A stretch of 39,326 nt of DNA, from positions 1 through 39,326 of the forward strand of contig CADEDY010000018.1 in the NCBI GenBank assembly GCA_902826215.1, given 5' to 3'. Numbering within the stretch: position 1 is the stretch's first letter; each line of letters opens with the position of its first letter. The notes beneath the pieces were generated by a model, which did not search any database, was not told the DNA's origin, and worked only from the letters and a program-made list of their open reading frames with translations. Origin of the DNA: an uncultured Bacteroidota bacterium (GTDB lineage Bacteria; Bacteroidota; Bacteroidia; Flavobacteriales_F; PHOS-HE28). This document shows, piece by piece, positions 23,405-31,249 of this stretch. Made by a program: the position numbers and the translations under genes.

Positions 23405-24187
23405 ATGCGAACAAGAACCTTCCCCTTCGTGCTGTGCGGTGCCTTGCTGGCGTCCTGCGGCAGCGACACCCCTCCGATCGAGAGCGCTGATGTCCCAATG
23501 ACCGACAGTACTTCTTCACCTGCCGTATCGGTGGAATGGCCCGGCTATTATGAGGGTACTTTGGCACAGGGGAAAGACAGTGAGCACACAGTACAACTGT
23601 GGATCCGAAGGGATAGCACCTTCATTCTCCGGCAACGCTTTGTCGATTCCGAAATGCCTGCGGAAGGAGCGATCGGGACTTGGAGTGTCGTGCAGATATC
23701 CGGAGGGCCTGCCTCCGGACTCCTGAGCATCGCTTATTTCGGGGATCCGCCGGACCATTACCAACGAACAGACACGGGTCTGGTCTTTGTGGATGTCATC
23801 GGTGGGGTGGAGTTAGCGCCGGACTGGGCATTGGAGCGTTTCGCCGACGAATTGCAGGACGAGATCCCCCGTATGCGCCTCACCGGCACCTTCACGTACA
23901 TGGCCGATGCCATGAGCTTCACTCCCTGTGGATCGCACCGTGCATGGCCATGTGCGGGTGGAGAAGAGTGGACCGACGAAGGCGAAGCGCTTAGTAGCAT
24001 GAACACCTTGACCTTGGAGCGATCCTACCTGAAAGCGGTGAAGCAAGGCGGGTATCCGTGGACGATCGAAGTGGAAGCGTCCCTGAACATGGGTCCGGCG
24101 ATGGAAGGTGATGGCGCGGATGAGTACATCTTCATCCACCGCGTTCTGCGAACGATCGTGGCTTCGGAATGTGAAACAGTGCTCTGA
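23405..24187 (+). CDS. NlpE-like lipoprotein
   Basis: The protein is 260 residues from the ATG at 23405. The long frame upstream overlaps the WbqC gene and is spurious. The signal MRTRTFPFVLCGALLASCGS has a lipobox with Cys18. The start of the mature domain (PGYYEGTLAQ...VQLWIRRDSTFILRQRF) follows the NlpE N-terminal pattern, but the usual CADC-type pair after GTL is absent. The segment MSFTPCGSHRAWPC near residue 180 resembles the second NlpE-type site. In other bacteria NlpE senses envelope or copper stress; the loss of the first Cys pair argues against a simple metal role here. Confidence 0.75.
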   Translation: MRTRTFPFVLCGALLASCGSDTPPIESADVPMTDSTSSPAVSVEWPGYYEGTLAQGKDSEHTVQLWIRRDSTFILRQRFVDSEMPAEGAIGTWSVVQISGGPASGLLSIAYFGDPPDHYQRTDTGLVFVDVIGGVELAPDWALERFADELQDEIPRMRLTGTFTYMADAMSFTPCGSHRAWPCAGGEEWTDEGEALSSMNTLTLERSYLKAVKQGGYPWTIEVEASLNMGPAMEGDGADEYIFIHRVLRTIVASECETVL

Positions 24188-24205
24188 AGGATACTGCAAA
24201 AGAAC

Positions 24206-24229
24206 GGGCCGCACCTTTCGATGCGGCCC
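24206..24229. terminator. Bidirectional hairpin terminator between convergent genes
   Basis: GGGCCGCA (24206-24213) pairs perfectly with TGCGGCCC (24222-24229) across an 8-base loop. On the minus strand the stem is followed by GTTCTTTTG, so it serves best as terminator for the propeller operon; on the plus strand GCCTTGTTCC follows and could act more weakly for the NlpE-like gene. Confidence 0.7.
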
Positions 24230-24258
24230 GCCTTGTTCCCGAAAGTAGGGAGAGCCTA

Positions 24259-25905
24259 CTACCGGGTACCCACCTTGGTGACGTTCTTCTTCTCGTACAC
24301 GTACACGAAGTTGCCGTCGGTGCTCATGCTGGTGATCGCGCCATTGCGTGCCTTGAACTGTTTGTAGGTGCAGTTGTCGAGGTCGAAGCAGGCGATGTCG
24401 GCGCCGGCTGTTTTCAGGATCATGCGATCGCCTTCCACATCCTCCAGGTCGCTCTTCTTGTACTTGCCACTGGCCACAGCCTCACCGGTCTTCATGTTGA
24501 AGGTGCTGACCCCCTTATCACCGATCACCACCACCATGTCCTTGTAGGTCATGATCTGGTCGGCATTGCCCACACCTCCCTTGGCTACGGGAACAACGAA
24601 CTTCTCTGCCCCAGTGGCGAGGTCCATGCTGTACAGTTCCTTGCCGCTGCATACCACGAACTGATCCTCGACGACCACCGCATTGGTAATGCCTTTGCGG
24701 AAGCGCTCACTGTCCCAGGCCATGCTGCCATCGCTGGTGTTGAAGGCCTGCACACCGCACGGCTTCACGTTCGGATGCCAGATCCTCCATTCCTCGGTGA
24801 TCACGTATGAGCCGTCGGTCTGGCGTTCGCGCTTGTAGATATAGGCCTGTGCCTCCACATTGCCACCGATCTGTAAGAGCACTCGGTCGCCTTGCACGTA
24901 CATGTTCGGGATCGCTCTTGCTTCCTTGATCTCAGGGCTGGTCCACAGGAGCTTGCCGCTGTTACGATCGTACTTCTTCACGTACTGGCTTTTCTTGTTG
25001 CTCATGTCGAGCACGTACAGGTCATCGCCAACGATCACCGGTTCGGCCACGGCATGGTACACGCCGAACTTCTTGGCGCCGGCCGGAGCACCCACGATCT
25101 TGTCCGGGGTGTAGTCGAATGCAGCACTGTAAATGTTGGCCCCGGTATTCAGGTCGTACACCTGCATGCCGTTCATCCGCAGGAAGACCTTGTCCCCTAC
25201 GATGTCCAGGTCATAGAGGAAGTCCTTGCTGACGACCTTTCGTTCGGCACGGCCCACGTAGGTATTCTCCCAAAGGATGTTGCCATTGGACAGGTCGATC
25301 TTCACGATCTGGTTCTTGAAGCCGGTGAAGAGCGCGGCCAAATTGCCCGGTACGAAGTTGACCATCACGAGTTTGCCGTCCGGCGTAGGTACATATTGGC
25401 CTGCAACACCTTTGAACTTATCGGTGCTCCAGAGTTCTTCGCCGGTCTTGGCCTTCACAAAGACCAATCGCTCTTTCAACGAGATCGCGAAGCCGTCCTG
25501 CTCGGGGATGTAGACCACGTTCTCGTCGCTCAGGTTCTGGTACTTGTCTGTATTCCAAAGCAACTTGCCATCGCTCATGTTCAGCACAGCGATCTGGTCC
25601 TTGCCCATCTTCCGGTCGAAAAGGAATACGGCGTCGCTTTCCCAGAACGGGATCAGTTCGTCCACCTTACCCAGTTTCGGAACGATGTCCTTGAAGCGGC
25701 TCGTCCACTTGGTGGCCCCGGTCTTGTTGTCGAACACGGTCATTTCCTTGTCATCCGCTGCATAGCTGTAGCCGCGGTCTTCGGTCCCGGTACCGGTCTG
25801 TTCGATACGGTGTTCGAGTTTCGTCTCCCAGAGTGTGGGCATCTCTTCTTGTGCGAAGAGCCCGGATCCGAGAAGCAGGAGAGAGGTTGTGAATAGGTGT
25901 TTCAT
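24259..25905 (-). CDS. Secreted PQQ-like beta-propeller protein
   Basis: The protein is 548 residues from the ATG at 25905 with signal peptide MKHLFTTSLLLLGSGLFAQ. It contains a series of PQQ-enzyme-type propeller blades (PF13360-like): VFDNKTGATKWTSRF, VLNMSDGKLLWNTDKY, FVKAKTGEELWSTDKF, KIDLSNGNILWENTYV, KYDRNSGKLLWTSPEI, AFNTSDGSMAWDSERF, SMDLATGAEKFVVPV and TFNMKTGEAVASGKY. There are no dehydrogenase active-site loops, so it is more likely a scaffold than a PQQ enzyme. Third gene of an operon with 25926-26303 and 26300-27493. Confidence 0.9.
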   Translation of the reverse strand: MKHLFTTSLLLLGSGLFAQEEMPTLWETKLEHRIEQTGTGTEDRGYSYAADDKEMTVFDNKTGATKWTSRFKDIVPKLGKVDELIPFWESDAVFLFDRKMGKDQIAVLNMSDGKLLWNTDKYQNLSDENVVYIPEQDGFAISLKERLVFVKAKTGEELWSTDKFKGVAGQYVPTPDGKLVMVNFVPGNLAALFTGFKNQIVKIDLSNGNILWENTYVGRAERKVVSKDFLYDLDIVGDKVFLRMNGMQVYDLNTGANIYSAAFDYTPDKIVGAPAGAKKFGVYHAVAEPVIVGDDLYVLDMSNKKSQYVKKYDRNSGKLLWTSPEIKEARAIPNMYVQGDRVLLQIGGNVEAQAYIYKRERQTDGSYVITEEWRIWHPNVKPCGVQAFNTSDGSMAWDSERFRKGITNAVVVEDQFVVCSGKELYSMDLATGAEKFVVPVAKGGVGNADQIMTYKDMVVVIGDKGVSTFNMKTGEAVASGKYKKSDLEDVEGDRMILKTAGADIACFDLDNCTYKQFKARNGAITSMSTDGNFVYVYEKKNVTKVGTR

Positions 25906-25925
25906 GTTGTTGTGGGTAATTGTTC

Positions 25926-26303
25926 TCAACGGGGAATGGCGTTCAGGTCGAACGTGTGTTCTATTCGGTATTGGCGCCCTTTGGGCATCTTGAAGGGCAA
26001 CTCTGCGAAGTGTACAAGGTCCTTGAAGCGGTTCTGCGAACGGATATCGTGATCGGTCGCGCTCACTACGAACACGCTGCTGATGTCTCCCTTGTCGCGG
26101 AAGCTCACTTGCAGTACATAGCGGCCGATCAGGCCTTCCTTCAGAATGGTGTCATAGAGCGCCCCCTCGGGTTGAATGGCAGCGTCCAAGGCCTGGTCCG
26201 CGCGGGCGAGGATCACCTCTTTGTCCTGAAGTATTTCCTTCTTCTGTGCAAAGCCAGGCACAGAAAGCAGGAGTGAAGCGATGATCAGAATGAGTGTTCT
26301 CAT
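25926..26303 (-). CDS. Small secreted protein, TonB_C-like fold possible
   Basis: The protein is 125 residues from the ATG at 26303, which overlaps the upstream stop as ATGA. The signal peptide is MRTLILIIASLLLSVPGFAQ. The mature part (ALYDTILKEGLIGRYVLQVSFRDKGDISSVFVVSATDHDIRS...YRIEHTFDL) has the strand-turn-strand with RDKG.. turn seen in TonB_C domains, but lacks the FPGG and MP.W.PG motifs. It lies between two secreted propeller genes and is presumably their partner in the envelope. Family not recognised. Confidence 0.75.
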   Translation of the reverse strand: MRTLILIIASLLLSVPGFAQKKEILQDKEVILARADQALDAAIQPEGALYDTILKEGLIGRYVLQVSFRDKGDISSVFVVSATDHDIRSQNRFKDLVHFAELPFKMPKGRQYRIEHTFDLNAIPR

Positions 26304-27493
26304 GGGGCGTAGGTCCATTCGATCAATCGGTTCCCACTGGTCAGCAACAGGCGCTTGTTGTCCGGGAGGAAGGTGAAGCTCAAGCGCCCGTCGCCACTGG
26401 CAAATTCGCCTTTATCGAGGTTCTCCCACAAGCGCCAGCTCACCACGAAGCGATGCACCATGCTTCCGGTGTTGCGATCGTAGAGGTGCACCTCCTGGAA
26501 TTTGCCACCGGCGCTTCCGATCGCGAAGAGGCTACCATCGCGGCTGATCCGGAAGTCGGGTTCGAACGTGGCCAACGAAGGGAACGAGGTGCGACGCATG
26601 TCGCCGCTCACCGCATCGGCCACTTCCACATAGCTCTGGTAGGGGTTCGGATTGCCCCCCTTGCGTGAGTGCGCCTTCGCATGGATCCACAGGTCCTTCC
26701 CGTCGCCGCTGTACTCCAAGCGGAACACCTTGTCGAAGAGCTCCGGCAGCGTGTACAATGGTTTCAAGGTGGCCATGTCGTAGACCACGACGATCTGCCC
26801 GAGCTTCACCCCGTTCTTGATCGCATCCTTGTCGTTGCGAACCGCGGGTAGCGCTTCCACTTCGCTTTTGGTCGGTCGGTGCGCCACCGCGAAACGCTGC
26901 CCATCGCTGCTCACGGCGATGGCATTCCCAGTGCGCTCGATGCGCTTCGCGTGGTTCTGCTTTCCGGTGAGGAGATCAACGAAGTGCACACCGTCCTTGT
27001 CGAGTGTGAGCACCGTGTTCTCATCCGGTGTGAGTGAAGCAGCGAAGAGGTTCTCGAAGGATCGAACAGCTTTTCCTGCCGCCACATCGATCACCTCGTA
27101 CTTGATCGGCTTGTCCTTGTTCGGCGCGAAGTCCAGGTAGAACAGCTGTTGGAGCAGCATGTACTTGCCCGAAGCACTGTACCGTGCACGACTGCCTGCA
27201 TACCAGTTGCCCACATCGATCTCGGTGGTCTGTTCGGGCTGATCGACCGGAAAGGAGCGGAACGGAAAACCCTGTGTGGCCGATACGGAAACGGTGCTGC
27301 CGTCCGGCGATACATCCAGCCAAGAGATGAGGTACCCGGAAAGGGTTTGTTGACCACCCACACGGATCGTGCGGTAGACAAGTCCGTCGTCCTGCGCAAA
27401 TGCGCCGAGGGCGATCAACCCTGCGCACGCCGTGGCGATCAGGGTGGGGAAGGAGAGGCGTTCAAGACCTCGTGTCGGTGTGTGGGTGGACAC
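26300..27493 (-). CDS. Secreted WD40-like beta-propeller protein
   Basis: The protein is 397 residues from a GTG at 27493; a TTG at 27526 is the alternative, and there is no in-frame ATG ahead of the signal peptide (TRGLERLSFPTLIATACAGLIALGAFAQ). Blades read ISWLDVSPDGSTVSVSA, SRARYSASGKYMLLQQL, AASLTPDENTVLTLD, AIAVSSDGQRFAVAH, VFRLEYSGDGKDLWIHA, DFRISRDGSLFAIGS and LSFTFLPDNKRLLLTS, i.e. about seven. These match WD40/YVTN-type repeats. First gene of the three-gene operon, coupled by ATGA to the small secreted protein. Confidence 0.82.
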   Translation of the reverse strand: MSTHTPTRGLERLSFPTLIATACAGLIALGAFAQDDGLVYRTIRVGGQQTLSGYLISWLDVSPDGSTVSVSATQGFPFRSFPVDQPEQTTEIDVGNWYAGSRARYSASGKYMLLQQLFYLDFAPNKDKPIKYEVIDVAAGKAVRSFENLFAASLTPDENTVLTLDKDGVHFVDLLTGKQNHAKRIERTGNAIAVSSDGQRFAVAHRPTKSEVEALPAVRNDKDAIKNGVKLGQIVVVYDMATLKPLYTLPELFDKVFRLEYSGDGKDLWIHAKAHSRKGGNPNPYQSYVEVADAVSGDMRRTSFPSLATFEPDFRISRDGSLFAIGSAGGKFQEVHLYDRNTGSMVHRFVVSWRLWENLDKGEFASGDGRLSFTFLPDNKRLLLTSGNRLIEWTYAP

Positions 27494-27560
27494 TTCGGAA
27501 GGTTTCGGCAAAGCTTCCCCGTTCAACGCGGCTGCTTCATCCGTTACCTACCGTGTTCTG

Positions 27561-27578
27561 CTACGGTGATCACCGTAG
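27561..27578. promoter_or_regulatory. Perfect 18-base palindrome upstream of the propeller operon
   Basis: CTACGGTGATCACCGTAG is fully self-complementary. It lies in the 102-base gap between the stop of the outer-membrane barrel gene (27596) and the propeller operon start (27493), all on the minus strand. It could be an operator or a hairpin with a TGATCA loop; no T tract follows, which speaks against a standard terminator. Confidence 0.35.
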
Positions 27579-27595
27579 ATCGCCCTGAAAAGGGG

Positions 27596-28363
27596 TTACA
27601 GCATCAACCGAACATCGATCCCTAGACCGGCACTCCACAGGTTCGCTGTCACAGGAGCATCAATGATGCGCAGAACGCCGTATCGGAAGCTGGGTTCCAC
27701 ACGCATCTCCAAGCGATCGCTCAGGTCGAAGGAAACGCCTGAACTGATCGTCGGGAAAAGGGCGACCTTGTTGAACGCATCGGTCTGATCCGCAACCCTG
27801 CGTTCGCTATGTCCATCGGCATACTCCGAATACGAGGTGGAGGTTGATCGGATCAAGAACGCGGTTGAAACTCCGATGGAAGTCACTGACCGAACTCGCC
27901 CATGACCAAGATGAAGCGACGCACGGATCGGAACTTCGATGTAGTGGAATGAATCAACGATACGAATTGAGGTGGGAACTGCCGCATCGGTTTGATAAAT
28001 GAAACCACGCCTTGGGTCGATGATATCACCGAATGTCAACCCACTCAGATCCATGTTCTCTCTCCATCCCAATAGCGCATAACCCACGCCTGCTTCCAAG
28101 CTGAACAAGGAGGAAAGTCGGTAGCCAAGTGCCAAGTTCCCGGTCAAGTTGACTCTAGCATCCTCGAGGTCATTTCGCTGCGCGACTATCCGTTCAGTTG
28201 TCTCAGAATCTTGTGTGATCGACAAGGTTTGGTAGGCAAGACCGGGAACCACGATAACCCCAACAGACCATCGGTTCGTGCTATCCGCAATCCCATGTCC
28301 AATTCCAGCAAGGGTGCTGAAGGACAAAGCGCAAATGCAAATGCCAGCTATCACCAGTTTCAT
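27596..28363 (-). CDS. Outer-membrane beta-barrel protein (PorT-like fold)
   Basis: The protein is 255 residues from the ATG at 28363, with signal peptide MKLVIAGICICALSFSTLAG. Alternating amphipathic strands fill the rest (WSVGVIVVPGLAYQTLSI, LALGYRLSSLFSLEAGVGYALLGW, FHYIEVPIRASLHLGHG, VRSVTSIGVSTAFLI, VALFPTISSGVSFDLSDRLEMRVEPSFRYGV). The sequence ends LWSAGLGIDVRLML, an aromatic/hydrophobic strand typical of barrels. YIEVPIRA is the hallmark of the small porin/PorT-like barrels of Bacteroidota. It is placed downstream of mnmE and may be transcribed with it. Confidence 0.85.
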   Translation of the reverse strand: MKLVIAGICICALSFSTLAGIGHGIADSTNRWSVGVIVVPGLAYQTLSITQDSETTERIVAQRNDLEDARVNLTGNLALGYRLSSLFSLEAGVGYALLGWRENMDLSGLTFGDIIDPRRGFIYQTDAAVPTSIRIVDSFHYIEVPIRASLHLGHGRVRSVTSIGVSTAFLIRSTSTSYSEYADGHSERRVADQTDAFNKVALFPTISSGVSFDLSDRLEMRVEPSFRYGVLRIIDAPVTANLWSAGLGIDVRLML

Positions 28364-28434
28364 GCGAATGGATCTCGGTTCCCCAAAGCTATGCGATGAA
28401 CGCTGTGCGAGCGGGATCTGTATGGCGCACGAAC

Positions 28435-29793
28435 TCACTTCCCGATACAGAACCGTCCAAAAATGCTCCCCAATAGGTCATCCGTCGTGATCCGTCCGGT
28501 GATCTCGCCCAGGTGATGTTGTGCACGACGTAGGTCGATGGCGAGCAGTTCGCCGCTGATGCCGGTATCGATCGCGTTCTTGGCGTCGAGCAGGGCGGCG
28601 CGGGCCTTGGTCAAGGCATCCACATGACGGGTATTGGTCACCACGATGTCGCCGGTGCCGTTCTGGAAGGAGTGCACGTGTTGTAGAAGCGCCTCCTTCA
28701 ATGCTTCCAAGGCGATGCCGTTGCGGGCCGAGATGGCCAGGGTGCCTTCGCGCACCTTCACGCCGGGCACGTCGCACTTATTCAGTACGGGCAATACCAC
28801 GGGACCCGCACTCAACCGTTCGCGAAGCATGTTCGCTTCGGTGAGCAAGGCGCCTTCGGCAGTGGTGCTTGCATCGGCGAGCAGGATCACCAAGCTGGCC
28901 TCAGCGGCTTTCTTGTAGCTGCGCTCGATGCCCAATTTCTCCACGGTATCGGCGGTCTTGCGCAGCCCGGCCGTATCGATGAAACGGAACAGCACCCCAT
29001 CCATGGTGATGGCTTCCTCGACCGTATCGCGCGTGGTGCCGGGTATGTCGCTGACGATCGCACGGTCCTCCTTCAACAACGCATTCAGCAAGGTGCTCTT
29101 CCCGCTGTTCGGCGCGCCAAGGATGGCGATGGGCACGCCTTGCTTGATCGCATTGCCGTAGCGGAAACTGTCGATCAACTCAGTGCAGAGGTCCACGAGC
29201 CGATCCAACAGCGCAAGCAGTTCCACGCGCTTCGCGAATTCCACATCCTCTTCACCGAAGTCGAGTTCCAGTTCGATCAGCGCTGCGAAGTCGATGAGTT
29301 CTTGGCGCAGTTCTTCGATCCGTGAACCGAAACCGCCACGCAGCTGATGCAGGGCCAATTTGTGCTGCGCCGCGCTCTGGCTAGCGATGAGGTCGGCCAC
29401 GGCCTCGGCCTGGCTCAGGTCCATCTTCTTGTTGAGGAAGGCCCGTTGGGTGAATTCTCCCGGCTGTGCCAAACGCGCCCCGGCATCCAGCATGGCTTGC
29501 AACAAGCGCTGTTGGATGTACATCGATCCATGCACGCTCACTTCCACGATGTCCTCGCCGGTGTACGAAGCAGGCCCCTGGAAGAAGGTGATCACCGCCT
29601 CATCCACTTGTCCATCGAGATCGATCACCGGCACATAGTACGCTGTACGTGGCAGCGGTTCCAATGGAAGGTCTGGCGCGATCCGTTCCGCAATGCCATA
29701 GGCCTTGGGTCCACTCACGCGCAGCAGGGCGATGGCACCAGCACCGGCCGGAGTGGAGATGGCTGCAATGGTATCGGGCTCGTAGGTGCTCAT
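28435..29793 (-). CDS. mnmE: tRNA uridine-5-carboxymethylaminomethyl modification GTPase MnmE
   Basis: The protein is 452 residues from the ATG at 29793 (MSTYEPDTIAAISTPAGAGA), a normal length. With MnmG it installs the carboxymethylaminomethyl group on U34 of certain tRNAs. The N-terminal folate-binding domain (about 1-120) contains PGEFTQRAFLNKKMDLSQAE. The inserted G domain begins near residue 215 with G1 GAPNSGKST, then G2 TTRD, G3 DTAGLR and G4 NKCD. The C-terminal helical domain ends in the essential FCIGK motif with Cys449. All key residues are present. The gene is divergent from the type II NADH dehydrogenase gene. Confidence 0.98.
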   Translation of the reverse strand: MSTYEPDTIAAISTPAGAGAIALLRVSGPKAYGIAERIAPDLPLEPLPRTAYYVPVIDLDGQVDEAVITFFQGPASYTGEDIVEVSVHGSMYIQQRLLQAMLDAGARLAQPGEFTQRAFLNKKMDLSQAEAVADLIASQSAAQHKLALHQLRGGFGSRIEELRQELIDFAALIELELDFGEEDVEFAKRVELLALLDRLVDLCTELIDSFRYGNAIKQGVPIAILGAPNSGKSTLLNALLKEDRAIVSDIPGTTRDTVEEAITMDGVLFRFIDTAGLRKTADTVEKLGIERSYKKAAEASLVILLADASTTAEGALLTEANMLRERLSAGPVVLPVLNKCDVPGVKVREGTLAISARNGIALEALKEALLQHVHSFQNGTGDIVVTNTRHVDALTKARAALLDAKNAIDTGISGELLAIDLRRAQHHLGEITGRITTDDLLGSIFGRFCIGK

Positions 29794-29834
29794 GATCGGA
29801 TCGCGGGGGCGAAGGTCGCAAAGCCCGGCCAAGA

Positions 29835-29842
29835 TCCGGACC
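29835..29842 (+). promoter_or_regulatory. Candidate -7 element of the NADH dehydrogenase gene
   Basis: The GACCTTTG sequence around 29839-29846 resembles TAnnTTTG with one mismatch and lies about 20 bases before the ATG at 29865, in the gap divergent from mnmE. The exact boundaries may be a few bases off. Confidence 0.35.
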
Positions 29843-29864
29843 TTTGTACCCGAATGATCGGTGC

Positions 29865-31193
29865 ATGAAGAGCAAAGCGAAGATCGCCTACGACGAAATG
29901 CCCTATCCCACGGTGATCGTGGTGGGCGGTGGCTTCGCCGGATTGGAGATGGTGCGTGGCTTGGTGGACAAGCCCTATAAGGTGATGCTGTTGGATCGGC
30001 AGAACCACCATTGCTTCCAACCCTTGCTCTACCAAGTAGCGACTGCTAGTTTGGGTGCCGACAGCATCGCGCATCCCTTCCGGCGAACGATCGGTCCCAT
30101 GCCCAACGTGGCCTTCCGCATGGCCGATGTGCACTGCGTGGATCCCGCGAGGAAGGTTGTGGTCACCAACATCGGTGAGTTCAGCTACGACATCTTGATC
30201 CTTGCCCTCGGCAGCACCACGAATTTCTTCGGCAACCGAGCCATGGAACAGTTCGCCATGCAGCTGAAGTCGATCAGTCAGGCACTGGACATCCGCAGCG
30301 ACGTTCTCCAGGATTTCGAGGCCGCGATGTCGGCACATGAAGAAGAAGAGCGGCGACGCTGCCTCAACTTCGTCATCGTTGGTGCAGGCCCCACCGGAGT
30401 AGAACTCGCCGGTGCCTTGGCAGAGATCCGGCGTACCGTGGTCCATCGCGAGTACCGCGAGATCCAGAGCAACATGATGCGGATCGTCCTGGTCGACAGC
30501 AACGAACGGGTCTTGAAGAATTTCAGCGAGAAGGCAAGCGCACATGCACAACACTACCTTGAAGACCTTGGTGTGGAAGTGCGTTTGGGCGATCGCGTGG
30601 TGGGTGGGGACGAGGACCACATCATTCTGAAGGACGGCAGCACCATGGAGACCAATACAGTGATCTGGGCGGCTGGAGTGAAAGGGGTGACCATTCCAGG
30701 CTTGGAGTCGGATGTGAATGAAAAGGCGAGTCGCTACGAGGTCGATCGGACGAATGCGTTGAAGCACCATCCGGAGATCTTCGTGCTCGGCGATTGCGCC
30801 CTGATGACCGATGTGAAGGAATGGCCGCGCGGGCATCCGCAAGTGGCTACCGTCGCGATCCAACAGGGGCAGCAACTCGTGAAGAATCTTGTGCGGAAGG
30901 CCAACGGAGCCAGCATGCAGCCATTCGTTTACAAGGACAAAGGAAGCATGGCGGTGATCGGTCGGCGGAAAGCAGTGGTCGATATCGGGACCTACAATTT
31001 CGGTGGCACCTTCGCTTGGCTGTTGTGGATGTTCGTCCACGTGATCCAACTGGTGAGCTTCCGCAACCGCATGATGGTCCTGTTCAATTGGGGCTGGAAG
31101 TACATCAGTTGGAAGAACACCATCCGTTTGATCATCCGACCCTACGTTCGGCGCAACACCTCCATCACCCAACCCTTCACGGCAGTGGAGTAG
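29865..31193 (+). CDS. ndh: Type II NADH dehydrogenase (NDH-2)
   Basis: The protein is 442 residues from the ATG at 29865. This non-proton-pumping flavoprotein passes electrons from NADH to the quinone pool at the inner face of the cytoplasmic membrane. The FAD Rossmann motif VIVVGGGFAGLEMV is at residues 17-30. The quinone-side segment HHCFQPLLYQVATASL follows. The NADH Rossmann motif FVIVGAGPTGVELAGALAE starts near 168. The FAD ribityl site VLGDCA has Asp310, and VATVAIQQGQQLVKN follows. The C-terminal WLLWMFVHVIQLVSFRNR and the basic IRLIIRPYVRR tail form the amphipathic membrane anchor. The MFS gene follows closely. Confidence 0.96.
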   Translation: MKSKAKIAYDEMPYPTVIVVGGGFAGLEMVRGLVDKPYKVMLLDRQNHHCFQPLLYQVATASLGADSIAHPFRRTIGPMPNVAFRMADVHCVDPARKVVVTNIGEFSYDILILALGSTTNFFGNRAMEQFAMQLKSISQALDIRSDVLQDFEAAMSAHEEEERRRCLNFVIVGAGPTGVELAGALAEIRRTVVHREYREIQSNMMRIVLVDSNERVLKNFSEKASAHAQHYLEDLGVEVRLGDRVVGGDEDHIILKDGSTMETNTVIWAAGVKGVTIPGLESDVNEKASRYEVDRTNALKHHPEIFVLGDCALMTDVKEWPRGHPQVATVAIQQGQQLVKNLVRKANGASMQPFVYKDKGSMAVIGRRKAVVDIGTYNFGGTFAWLLWMFVHVIQLVSFRNRMMVLFNWGWKYISWKNTIRLIIRPYVRRNTSITQPFTAVE

Positions 31194-31216
31194 GGCATCA
31201 ACGCTGCTCAACCAGC

Positions 31217-31224
31217 TACTTTCG
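31217..31224 (+). promoter_or_regulatory. Candidate -7 promoter element ahead of the MFS gene
   Basis: TACTTTCG, followed by CCGC, is nearly the same as the element before sucD (TAATTTCGCCGCC) and before the lipoprotein at 23405. If used, transcription would begin near 31230 and the MFS start codon would have to lie downstream of that. Confidence 0.4.
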
Positions 31225-31249
31225 CCGCTTCCTTTTCACACCCAGCGAC

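Noticed and set aside
29790..31211. Minus-strand frame of 473 codons opposite NDH-2
   Set aside because: The NDH-2 frame has all flavin and NADH motifs; the opposite frame is a His/Gln-rich shadow.
30794..31249. N-terminal extension of the MFS frame into the NDH-2 gene
   Set aside because: It would overlap about 400 bases of a certain gene in another frame and adds no transporter-like sequence.
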